Both the position numbers and the translations under genes were made by a program. Of a DNA stretch of 50,278 bases, positions 18,201 through 25,212 are shown in pieces. The DNA comes from an uncultured bacterium (GTDB taxonomy: Bacteria; Verrucomicrobiota; Kiritimatiellia; RFP12; UBA1067), in contig CACYNF010000006.1 of assembly GCA_902775595.1 (NCBI GenBank), positions 1 through 50,278 of the forward strand, written 5' to 3'. How positions within the stretch are numbered: the stretch's first letter is position 1; every line of letters begins with the position of its first letter. The notes beneath the pieces were generated by a model. It had not been told where the DNA came from. It made no database searches and saw nothing but the letters and a program-made list of their open reading frames with translations.

Positions 18201-18480
18201 GAGGATGCCCGTTCAGATAGACCGTTCCCCTGTCGTCAAGGTGGTAGTAGAGCGAAATGTCCTTGGTCGCGTTTGACAAGTCGTCCAGATCGAACTTGAA
18301 CCGGAAGTATGCGGTCGCGCCATTGGACACGACGCCGTCCGCAGCCCAGAAGAACTTGGCCTGGCTCGCGTTCCTCAGATGCGGCTCCAGCGCCTCCGGC
18401 GCGAATTCGTACACATACGGGTCGTCTCCGAAAGCGCAGAGAACCACCGCGGCCATACAAACTGCTATTGCCCTTTTCAT
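15256..18480 (-). CDS. Large secreted multidomain glycosidase-like protein
   Basis: A 1074-residue exported protein (signal peptide 1-18). Residues about 20-200 look like beta-sandwich, galactose-binding-like modules (YFRFKFDLDDL, GTVYLNGHPL, GWEQPGFDDSAWPKV), as in GH2-type enzymes. Residues about 240-700 form a likely TIM barrel (FDIVQLNFLAESFC, ISPRFMMQFWIQ, LVGAYYGYLYD, ALLEDDSRFHH) of unclear GH family, followed by a flavodoxin-like segment (YKVVMFLNAFYLTPDERRAL). From 908 a short BspA-like stretch (SVTIGDGVVIGENALAGLP) and a terminal module ending EKGFMILRSGD follow. Function is inferred as glycan hydrolysis; no catalytic pair is assigned. The gene stands alone behind a promoter with the shared palindrome. 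Confidence 0.65.
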   Translation of the reverse strand: MKRAIAVCMAAVVLCAFGDDPYVYEFAPEALEPHLRNASQAKFFWAADGVVSNGATAYFRFKFDLDDLSNATKDISLYYHLDDRGTVYLNGHPLKQPGNWCYNNNCFVLGENTIAIALTNTTSGSAAIFSVKCFDSKDSNTRRVLSFIPSDATVKGTVNTPPSGWEQPGFDDSAWPKVKVIGDAFTDPWYSISYFNIDYYTTPEERERFANGDYADPSLPPGLEQEPDPVARIVYRVHSPFVEINGKLHDPIFNICQAGDYYNESAIVRLAREGFDIVQLNFLAESFCKSDGSYDFSKIDDMVRRVLEINPDAYVAISPRFMMQFWIQTNMTERVGYETGDPDVNAGDEFRMRVLRPSPASDSFRALVVDMIKKLGEYVETKPWRKRLVCFRLSYGTYTEWCYFGMYEGPDNGPRMQEKFRAYMKAKRNVDEAAIPPLAARKHEDPDGHDNSNGDLLDPAEDRLVLDYYDCLINTMADFLLEMADAAKQAFPGRLVGAYYGYLYDDHPPEGATSLLDKVLSSPNVDILSCPAYYSKDGRRAGGSYVTRTIPSLFRRYGKLALLEDDSRFHHIRDWLQSQNDGQGMCTETPRETEMCMRRNMLNPFFDGGGIQLNDPITQSSSRPHAFDDPAVFRAVEDTRAALVKAGNAPAESGNEVAVVFSTREAIRRDGGKCSYFTWNLYQTSLLYLNRSGIPFDLLSLEDYIDNPRDYKVVMFLNAFYLTPDERRALVQRTRRPDMTAIWIGPAGGVTDNGFDDAAMSALTGVTATGVARRSNIVCSDPDASRKYTTNSVYYVKTLADGVRSIIVPEMPAGTGGVGPYVYAALLKAGGARQYVEPGNYIRRHGDIYMFHTGTNVVHTTITLPENVVKVRELFTGTEYNSNEIPIESDGPNTWLFRAATAGIWPVGDDVIAALNADGTLSIDGTGAMDDFATAADLPWDPSAVKSVTIGDGVVIGENALAGLPDSATVNGMNVGQYRKLFGGLGMSGVPEGSVVVSRTELEAAQAATLEIADGTALLGISVCTNGDLTAATSSWAPVAFRKSDLEVSADGTKIIAPIPANAEKGFMILRSGD

Positions 18481-18524
18481 GTTTCCCGTTGGCCCTTTTT
18501 GGGAAGGATGTGTTTACGGAAAAC

Positions 18525-18553
18525 ATTGTATCAAACAGGCCCACGCCAGACAA
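18525..18553 (-). promoter_or_regulatory. Sigma-70 promoter, site B
   Basis: TTGTCT (18548-18553), a 17-nt spacer and TACAAT (18525-18530) on the minus strand. The predicted start is near 18518, giving a 38-nt leader with GGGAAAC before the ATG. Confidence 0.65.
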
Positions 18554-18569
18554 GGATACGAAAGTATAT
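18554..18569. promoter_or_regulatory. Palindromic operator B (GGATAC-GAAA-GTATAT)
   Basis: Core ATAC-N4-GTAT palindrome, again abutting the -35 hexamer with no gap. Distance to the -10 box is the same as at site A (29 bp between the first plus-strand bases of the two elements). Confidence 0.65.
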
Positions 18570-18585
18570 CGTTGTTTCTGGCGCG

Positions 18586-19413
18586 TCAGAACTCCCAGCA
18601 GAAGCCGGAAGTCACCAAACAGGCGTCGAGCTTCATCGTCGATCCGCGTCGGCGGCGTTCGCGTATCTGCGTGCGAGTCCGCGAATCCAACGCGTCGTAT
18701 CCGCCGACATCGAGATACCAGCTCATCCCCCACTCGAGCGGAACGCCCAGCCGCACTCCGTAGTCAACGGTGCCAAGGCCCGGCGGAATATACCGGCCTT
18801 CGGCGAAGTCGCCGTAGCGATTCCTGTTCCACCGCCCCGAACCGCCATGAAGAGAGAGATGCGGTGCAAGGGAGAAGATCCCGCCGGCGATGTCGAAGGA
18901 GCGGAACGCGCCGATGCGAACATACGTACCGAGCCCGTCCACGACCCGAACCTGTCCACGCAGCGTCACCAACGGCGACTTCAGCTCCCCCATGTACGTC
19001 CATTCCCTGAAGAGGTGGGTGACGTCCACGTTGTATCCTTCGTTGAACACCCATATCATGCCGATCCTGTTCCGCAGCCGCCACCCATCTGCGAAGTTCC
19101 AGTCATATCCGTAGAAGAGGCTGGGGTCCGATTCGTAGACATACGACCGCCTGCTCCTGTCGCCGCTGCTGCCGAGATCGCTCAACGACCAATAGCCGAG
19201 AAGGACATGCCCGAACGCCGAAAGCCGCTGCGCGAAATCCGCCTCCATCATCCAGACGGAGTGGTCAGCACGGACGCTTCCCAGCGAGAACAACTGCGAC
19301 GACGCCGAGATGTCGGCATAGTAGTCTCGCCCCCAGCCGTCGTCCTCGGCCGATGCAGACGTGGCGACAAAGGCGAAAGACGCCGCAAAAAACGCGCTTA
19401 CCGCCCTTCTCAT
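18586..19413 (-). CDS. Outer-membrane beta-barrel protein, uncharacterised
   Basis: A 275-residue protein with signal peptide MRRAVSAFFAASFAFVATSASA. The mature part alternates amphipathic strands rich in Tyr, Trp and Gly (SVWMMEADFAQRL, HVLLGYWSL, DPSLFYGYDWNF, RNRIGMIWVF) and ends in Phe (SGFCWEF), the usual BAM recognition signal. Size suits a barrel of 10-14 strands. It follows the TPR/CBM9 gene by 45 nt in the same operon, so it may be a pore or surface partner of that glycan system. An ATG five codons upstream (19428) is an alternative start; neither has a clear ribosome site. Confidence 0.65.
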   Translation of the reverse strand: MRRAVSAFFAASFAFVATSASAEDDGWGRDYYADISASSQLFSLGSVRADHSVWMMEADFAQRLSAFGHVLLGYWSLSDLGSSGDRSRRSYVYESDPSLFYGYDWNFADGWRLRNRIGMIWVFNEGYNVDVTHLFREWTYMGELKSPLVTLRGQVRVVDGLGTYVRIGAFRSFDIAGGIFSLAPHLSLHGGSGRWNRNRYGDFAEGRYIPPGLGTVDYGVRLGVPLEWGMSWYLDVGGYDALDSRTRTQIRERRRRGSTMKLDACLVTSGFCWEF

Positions 19414-19458
19414 GCCTTCGTCGCCCATAGCGCAGACAGGTTTCCGCGCCGTCTGCCT

Positions 19459-21711
19459 CTACATCCCGGTGTATTTCCTGAGCAACCACTCGCGGCGGAG
19501 GGCGTCGATCTCGTGGCTGAGCCCTATCCAGACCTTCGCGCCCTTCTCGTACACCTCGCCGACCTCGTCGTCGCTCATGTCGGGCCTGACCTTCGCCGCC
19601 TGCGCCCTGAGTCCTGCCTCGAGCGGCTTCAGGCACGCCTCGTAGAACTCGGGATCGCCCATGACCGGGTCTCCCCATCTGTCGAACTCAGAGAGAGCCC
19701 CGTGCCCCGAGCGGCTCCACGACTTGCATGTGCCGTAGACGAGCCTGCGGCGGATCGCCGCGATCTCCGCCGGCTTAAGGTTGAAGACGAGATGTCCCCA
19801 GCTCGACGATTCGTGCACGCTCTGCGAGCCGCCCCAGGAATGCCCGTCGGCAAGGCACTCGAAACGCCACTCCGCACCGGGCGCGGCGGGGAGCTTCTGG
19901 TAGAAGGCAATCCACGGAAGCGTCACCATGAGCACATAGTCTCCGTCCGTGAACGCGGTCTCCTGGCGGAGCGAGAACGGACTCTTCGCGTCGTCGAACT
20001 CCGGACGCTGCGAATACGCGCTCGAATATGCGGTGTAGAAGACAAAACCGACGCCCTCCTTCGGCGCGGAGCTGAAGCAGATATACGGCTCGCCCGCTCC
20101 GGGCGCGAAGTAGCATTCCGTTCCGATTCCGCCTGCGAAGCCGTTCTCGACGGCGCGCGCATTCTCGTCGGCGACGCGCATGACGATCTTGACGCCCTCG
20201 ACGTCGCAGAACAGCGAGACCTCCATGCGCGCGTCCTTCGAATCGAGCGCCGTCTTCTCGATCTCCGCGCGACCAGTCGCGACATCCGTCTCGAGGCTGT
20301 CGAGCTCGCCGCACATCTTTACGTCGACGTATGACTTCTCAATCGAATCCGCAACGCCTCGCCAGGCGGCGATCGAGCTCACCGGGTTGTCGAAGTACTT
20401 TACGGCGTAGCGGCGCTCGGGCACCTCCCTGAAGAGCGCGCGATATGCCGCGCTGTATCGCTCGCACTCGTCGTTGCGCTGAAGATTGAGCGCCCACTGC
20501 GCGGCGATCTGGAGCGCCTGGGCATACTCCTTTATGTCGAGCTTCGCCGCCTTCGCGACGGGAATGAGATCCTTCCCCTCGGCAAGCGCCTTGAGCATCT
20601 CGAAGCGGACGCGGTCGAACGGCTTTACGGACGGCTTCTGCGACGCCGCGTCATTCGCGAGGAATTCGTCCGCCTTCCTCGCGACTTCTCCGCCGCGGCC
20701 CGTCGCGACGAGCGAGAAGAGGTAGCCGCGATAGCGTCCCGGATCCCGGAACCAGGCAAGGCCCCGGAACGACTCGGCGATCTTCGCGAAGAGCGCCCAG
20801 TCTCCGAAGCGGTAGACGTTTGCGAATTCACCGAAGACTTTCCCGTCGAAGAACCCCGAGTAGTCCATGCCGCGTGCGATCTCCCGCGCACGGTCGCCGC
20901 GAGCGGTCTTGTCGGCGCCGAAGCAGCGGATCAGCACTTCGCGGCGGCGCAGCAGTGGGTTGCCCGCGTCGGAGACATAGGCAAAGGCATCGTCCGACAC
21001 CTCTTTCGCACGGCCCGATGCGCAGTACCACGAAAGCCGGGGATAGGGATCGTCGATCGCCGCCCACGCAGCGTCGACATCCGCTTCGCTGCAATAGTCG
21101 ACGGCGAGGTTCGCAAGCGCCTTGGCCGCATCGACGGGATCCGTCTCCGCGGCCCTGCGGTACGCGGCCTTCGCATCCTCGTAGCGATCGGCCCATTTGC
21201 AGGCGTCCGCGACAAGGCAGTGCGCCTTGAAGACATCACCTTTCTTGAGCCCCTCGAGCGCCAGAGCCCTCTCGGCGGTCGCGAGCGACGCCGCGTAGTC
21301 CTTCTTCCCGGCCTGCAGGCGGGCGAGGGCGCGGAGAAATTCGATCTTGTCGCCGGGCGGGCAGTCCGCAGCCGCGATTTCGCGCTCGCAGACGGTTGGT
21401 ATACATCCGTCAGCCCACTCCTTGTCCCATCTGCCCAGTCTCGTCCAGCCGGGCGTCGCGCAGAAGGAGAGGATCTTCCTGTCGATGTGGACGCGGAGCG
21501 CGGCATTTGTCCTCGCATCGTCGGATGCAAGGCGCCCTTCGAGGAATCCGACGATGTCGCGATAGCTCGCGTTGGCCTTCTGCCGCGCGTTGATTTCCGC
21601 ATCGATCTCCCTGCGCATGTCCTGCACCGAGGCGTAGGCCTGCACGCCGAACACGCCGGCGAGCGCCGCCGCGGAGAGCAGGGACCTGAAAACCGTTGAT
21701 TCGAATTTCAT
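19459..21711 (-). CDS. Secreted TPR protein with C-terminal CBM9-like domain
   Basis: A 750-residue exported protein (signal peptide about 1-27). Residues about 120-230 contain TPR-like helical pairs (KKDYAASLATAERALALEGLKKGD, DRYEDAKAAYRRAAETDPVDAAKALANLA). Residues about 480-700 resemble a family 9 carbohydrate-binding (DOMON-like) sandwich: MEVSLFCDVEGVKIVMRVADENA, GTECYFAPGAGEPYICFS, DYVLMVTLPWIAFYQKLP. No catalytic motif is seen. It lies 22 nt after the DUF4091-type gene and ahead of a beta-barrel gene, which suggests a periplasmic or surface glycan-binding scaffold. Confidence 0.6.
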   Translation of the reverse strand: MKFESTVFRSLLSAAALAGVFGVQAYASVQDMRREIDAEINARQKANASYRDIVGFLEGRLASDDARTNAALRVHIDRKILSFCATPGWTRLGRWDKEWADGCIPTVCEREIAAADCPPGDKIEFLRALARLQAGKKDYAASLATAERALALEGLKKGDVFKAHCLVADACKWADRYEDAKAAYRRAAETDPVDAAKALANLAVDYCSEADVDAAWAAIDDPYPRLSWYCASGRAKEVSDDAFAYVSDAGNPLLRRREVLIRCFGADKTARGDRAREIARGMDYSGFFDGKVFGEFANVYRFGDWALFAKIAESFRGLAWFRDPGRYRGYLFSLVATGRGGEVARKADEFLANDAASQKPSVKPFDRVRFEMLKALAEGKDLIPVAKAAKLDIKEYAQALQIAAQWALNLQRNDECERYSAAYRALFREVPERRYAVKYFDNPVSSIAAWRGVADSIEKSYVDVKMCGELDSLETDVATGRAEIEKTALDSKDARMEVSLFCDVEGVKIVMRVADENARAVENGFAGGIGTECYFAPGAGEPYICFSSAPKEGVGFVFYTAYSSAYSQRPEFDDAKSPFSLRQETAFTDGDYVLMVTLPWIAFYQKLPAAPGAEWRFECLADGHSWGGSQSVHESSSWGHLVFNLKPAEIAAIRRRLVYGTCKSWSRSGHGALSEFDRWGDPVMGDPEFYEACLKPLEAGLRAQAAKVRPDMSDDEVGEVYEKGAKVWIGLSHEIDALRREWLLRKYTGM

Positions 21712-21733
21712 AGCTTTCGTTCCTTCCTCTCGA

Positions 21734-23431
21734 TTACTTCGTCTCGAACGTGAGGAGCTTCTGGATGTGGTTGATCATCTCGTAGCGAAACGCCGCGAGG
21801 TCGAAGTCGTCGCCTTTTGCGTCCGCAAGATGCTTGAGCGCGATACGTGCGGCGTATCGTGCCCTCGTCGGCCCGTCCTTTATCAGTCTCAGCGCAGTGG
21901 TCTTCAGCAGCGTCGCGTAGCGTATGTCGTCGATCGCCTCGCGGAATCCCTCCCACGCAAGCGTGTCGACGCAGCCGTTGCCGGAGCCGTATACAAAGTT
22001 CATCGGGCGGTAGAGCCCCATCTCGACATCGTTCCATCCCTGGAGGTGGTGCGCGTAGTTGTAGTTGCAGCCGTGTCCGGCGAGGTACGGGCCCATCCCG
22101 TACTGCCTGCGCGCGAAGGCGGGATTCTCGGCGCCGACGTGCTGCGAGGCGTACCACCCCATGCGTCCGTCCGGCGCGGCCTCGTTGTACTTCGCGACCT
22201 TCGCGGCGGTGCGCTGGTCGGGCGAAAACGGCGGCCACCAGAGGTCGGCGAGGTTCGCGCCGGCCATGTAGCCCGACCGGGAGTTGACGGCGAAGGTGAA
22301 GCCCTCGTCGTGGTATATCTCGACCATGGAGCGGATCCCGCGCAGGGTCTTGAGTCCGTATTCGTCTCCCCAGGAGAGCATCATTCCCCTGTGCGAGCCG
22401 AATGCCCTGTCGAGCGAACGCGCCGTGTTGCGCGCGGCGTAGCGCACGTCCGCGTCGTCCGCGAGCTTCATGAGCCCCATGTATGCGCCCCTGAAATCCA
22501 TGCCGACGCGCCTCGCCATCTCCCTGTACTTGATGCTCTCTCCGAAGCTCGGAGTGGTCTCGTTGTGGCGGACGAAGTCGGCGAGAATCGCCTCGAGCTG
22601 GCGCTCCGCGAGCTCGGCGTCGTTCCCGTTCGAGCAGAGGATCCACTCCATGTTCACGTACTCGCAGAAGAGCGAAAGGAAATCCTTCTCGACGTCGTGG
22701 TAGGTCTTCGGCGCGGGTAGCTCGAAGTCGAGGACTCGCAAGCGCACAGGCACCTCGTGGAGAAGCGCGCCGTCCTTGCGCGAAGTCACCGCGATCGTGC
22801 CTGCGTACAGCCCGCCTTTCGCGTCCTTCCCGACATGGGCCGTCAGCATGAACTGCTTGTTCTTGCCATTCTCGAGCGTCGCGCCTGCGAACGAAGGCGC
22901 GTCGGAGAAGCCGGGCTGCATGCAGAGGAACGCATCGTCGATGCGCCCGACGTTGAAGTCGACATTGCGCTTGTGGATTCCGCGCGGCGCGGTGAGCCAG
23001 AAGTAGCTCACGGACCCGTCCTTCGCGGTGACGCGCGCCCAGTTGCCCTTCTTCTCCGTGTCGACCTTCACGAGGTCCTCGTCGTGGAGAAGGAGCTCGG
23101 GACAGAGCTTGAGACGCGGATCCTGGAAGTAGCTCGTCCACGCGTTGGAGTTCTGGTACCACACCTTCACGGTCGTGAGGTCCAGTTCCTTCGCCGGGAA
23201 GATGTCGCCGTTCTCGTTCTTGAGGTCGCCGACTTTCATGTCGACCTTGCCGAGATCTGCGTCGGACCTCAGGACAAACGAGCCGCCCTCGTATTCACCC
23301 TTCGCGGCGACGATCGCGCACGGCGCGTCCTTCACGGCATCTCGTGGAAGCGAATCGGGAAGGACCTGGCCTTCGCCGGTCGCGGGGACGGCGAAACGGA
23401 CGATCCCGGCCAGCAGCAGCATTGATGTCAT
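21734..23431 (-). CDS. DUF4091/GH123-like exported glycosidase
   Basis: A 565-residue protein. A beta-sandwich N-terminus (about 1-190) is followed by a likely barrel with WGDEYGLKTLRGIRSMVEIYHDEGF. The C-terminal block with WEGFREAIDDIRYATLLKTT is the hallmark of DUF4091, found in GH123-related proteins. GH123 enzymes are beta-N-acetylgalactosaminidases with substrate-assisted catalysis; whether this protein shares that specificity is unknown. The N-terminus (LLLAGIVRFAVPATG) is a short signal-like segment. Start supported by AAGGA 9 nt upstream. First gene of an operon with the TPR/CBM9 and barrel genes, under a palindrome-bearing promoter. Confidence 0.7.
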   Translation of the reverse strand: MTSMLLLAGIVRFAVPATGEGQVLPDSLPRDAVKDAPCAIVAAKGEYEGGSFVLRSDADLGKVDMKVGDLKNENGDIFPAKELDLTTVKVWYQNSNAWTSYFQDPRLKLCPELLLHDEDLVKVDTEKKGNWARVTAKDGSVSYFWLTAPRGIHKRNVDFNVGRIDDAFLCMQPGFSDAPSFAGATLENGKNKQFMLTAHVGKDAKGGLYAGTIAVTSRKDGALLHEVPVRLRVLDFELPAPKTYHDVEKDFLSLFCEYVNMEWILCSNGNDAELAERQLEAILADFVRHNETTPSFGESIKYREMARRVGMDFRGAYMGLMKLADDADVRYAARNTARSLDRAFGSHRGMMLSWGDEYGLKTLRGIRSMVEIYHDEGFTFAVNSRSGYMAGANLADLWWPPFSPDQRTAAKVAKYNEAAPDGRMGWYASQHVGAENPAFARRQYGMGPYLAGHGCNYNYAHHLQGWNDVEMGLYRPMNFVYGSGNGCVDTLAWEGFREAIDDIRYATLLKTTALRLIKDGPTRARYAARIALKHLADAKGDDFDLAAFRYEMINHIQKLLTFETK

Positions 23432-23471
23432 ATTGAACGTTCCTTGGTGTGAAGAGTCCTCTTTTTCGGCA

Positions 23472-23500
23472 ATTATACCATAAGACGAGCCAACCCGTCA
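23472..23500 (-). promoter_or_regulatory. Sigma-70 promoter, site C
   Basis: TATAAT (23472-23477) within an extended TGGTATAAT. A weak -35 (TGACGG, 23495-23500) sits 17 nt upstream. The predicted start is near 23465, giving a 34-nt leader. The weak -35 next to an operator fits an activator-dependent promoter. Confidence 0.6.
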
Positions 23501-23501
23501 T

Positions 23502-23517
23502 TTATACGAAAGTATAA
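23502..23517. promoter_or_regulatory. Palindromic operator C (TTATAC-GAAA-GTATAA)
   Basis: A perfect 6-bp inverted repeat with the same GAAA centre as site B, placed one base further from the -10 than in A and B. An extra T/A pair extends the arms on both sides. Confidence 0.65.
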
Positions 23518-23563
23518 ATCGGTTTCTCCCGGCTGTTCTGGCCGAACCCGCGCGAGCGTGCCG

Positions 23564-25153
23564 TCAGAGTTCCTTGACCTTCAGGTTGCAGAACGAGACG
23601 GTCGAGTCGCTGTGGTCCTGGAGGAGGATGCGCCCCTCGGAAATCTCGCCCCAGTCCTGCGGCTTTCCGGCGGCGTCAACGCCCCAGTCGGCATACTTCG
23701 ACGCCTTCACCGCCGCCTTGAACGCGGGCGTGCCGCGGTCGTACTCAAGGACCTTGACGCCATTGAGCCAGTGCTCGACATGCGCACCCTTCGCGACGAT
23801 CATGCCGCTGTTCCACTCGCCGGGGCCTTTGAGGATGGAATCGGCGTTCGCGGAGATGATGTCGTAGAGCGAAGCGGACTTGCGGTTGCCGTCCTTGCCC
23901 TTGTCGGAATCTGGATGCCCGTTCTCGAGCACCTGGTATTCCTCGCACGTGCCCTTGTTGAGCGTCTCGTCGTAGAAGTACTTGACGCCCGAGTTGGCGT
24001 TCTCGGTGAGGCGGAAGTCGAACTTGAACGCGAAGTCGCGGTACTTCTTCGCCGTCACTATGTCTCCTCCGCCGCCGAGCTTCTGGTCCTCGGGAGGAAG
24101 CGGAAACCAGTTTCCGTTCGCGATGCCGTTGACGGGGCGCATCGTGAGCGTGCCGTCCTTGATGACCCAGCCCTTCTCCGGCGGCGCCTTGCAGCCGCTC
24201 TTCACGGCGAGCCAGCCGTCAAGCGTCTTCCCGTCCCACGCGAGCTTCCAGCCATCGGCCTTCTCTGCGTCGGTGAGCGTGTTCGCGCCCTCGGGAGCCG
24301 GCTTCATCTTGGCCTTCACCTTGATCGCGTCGCATACGCCGCGCTCATAGCCGATGCACTCGACGACGGCGAGGAGGTTGTCTTCGAAGTCCGACTCGTA
24401 CTCAAGCGAGCAGACGCCCGCGTAGCCCACCTCGGCAAACGCCTGGAAGACCTTGACGAGATCGATCTTGCCGCGCGGGAGCGGAACGGACTTCCCGTTG
24501 GGCGCGTCCTTCTTGAAGTTCTTGATGTGCGCATCGTATATGCGGTCGCCGTACTTCCTGATCGTCTCGGCTGGATCCTTGTCGCAGCCGTACTCCCAGC
24601 CGACGTCGATGCAGAAGCCGACGCGCGGATCGAGGTCTTTGACGAGGTTCCATCCGTATTCGACGTCTGGATACATCTCGGGCGACGCGGGGCCGTGGTT
24701 GTGGATAGCGTACTTGATGTCGAACTCCTTCACCAGCTTGTCGATCTCGAGGAGCAGCGCGCGCGAGCCGCGGCGCTTGTTCCACGAATCGTTTTCGTCC
24801 GTCGGCTCGTAGGGCACGCCGACGATGGTCTTCACGCCGAGGCGCTTCGCGAACTCGAACTGCGGGCGCAGATTGGAGGCGTCCTTGACGTAGACCGGGC
24901 CTATCGCATAGGGCGTGACTCCATACGACGCGCACTTCTCCCTGAACGCGGCGATGTCGGCGTCGGTCGCGGAGAACGGCAGATGGAAGTCCTTTACGCA
25001 CAGATAGTGGACGTCGGCCTTCTGCATGATCGAAAGCGCGTCGTCGAGCGTCCGCTTGTGGAATGTATACCCGGCGACGCCGAGCCTGAACGGAACGGCG
25101 GCAAAGGCACCGAGCGAGGCAACCGCAGCAGCGGCAAGCAGTATCTTCTTCAT
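23564..25153 (-). CDS. Sugar isomerase/epimerase-type TIM barrel fused to DUF1080
   Basis: A 529-residue exported protein (signal peptide 1-19). Residues about 22-280 are an AP-endonuclease-2/sugar isomerase TIM barrel with likely metal ligands in AIHNHG (151-153), CIDVGW (Asp183), DAHIKN (His209) and SLEYESD (Glu251). Residues about 298-529 are a DUF1080 jellyroll beginning GWKLAWDGKTLDGW. In the 3-keto-glycoside route described in Bacteroides, DUF1080 proteins cleave 3-keto-glycosides and a barrel of this type hydrates the 3-keto-glucal product. The fusion therefore suggests lyase plus hydratase in one chain. It follows a Gfo/Idh/MocA gene. Function is inferred from family knowledge. Confidence 0.8.
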   Translation of the reverse strand: MKKILLAAAAVASLGAFAAVPFRLGVAGYTFHKRTLDDALSIMQKADVHYLCVKDFHLPFSATDADIAAFREKCASYGVTPYAIGPVYVKDASNLRPQFEFAKRLGVKTIVGVPYEPTDENDSWNKRRGSRALLLEIDKLVKEFDIKYAIHNHGPASPEMYPDVEYGWNLVKDLDPRVGFCIDVGWEYGCDKDPAETIRKYGDRIYDAHIKNFKKDAPNGKSVPLPRGKIDLVKVFQAFAEVGYAGVCSLEYESDFEDNLLAVVECIGYERGVCDAIKVKAKMKPAPEGANTLTDAEKADGWKLAWDGKTLDGWLAVKSGCKAPPEKGWVIKDGTLTMRPVNGIANGNWFPLPPEDQKLGGGGDIVTAKKYRDFAFKFDFRLTENANSGVKYFYDETLNKGTCEEYQVLENGHPDSDKGKDGNRKSASLYDIISANADSILKGPGEWNSGMIVAKGAHVEHWLNGVKVLEYDRGTPAFKAAVKASKYADWGVDAAGKPQDWGEISEGRILLQDHSDSTVSFCNLKVKEL

Positions 25154-25165
25154 AAGTTTCCTTTC

Positions 25166-25200
25166 AACTTTAAACTTCAGACTTTAAACTTCAAACTTCA
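25166..25200. repeat. Tandem heptamer repeat (AACTTYA x5)
   Basis: Five tandem heptamers of the form AACTTCA/AACTTTA (one begins with G) fill most of the gap between the Gfo/Idh/MocA gene and the isomerase-DUF1080 gene. They lie just upstream of the Shine-Dalgarno GAAAGGAAA on the minus strand. Base composition is AT-rich, unlike the surroundings. Confidence 0.75.
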
Positions 25201-25212
25201 AACTAATATGAC

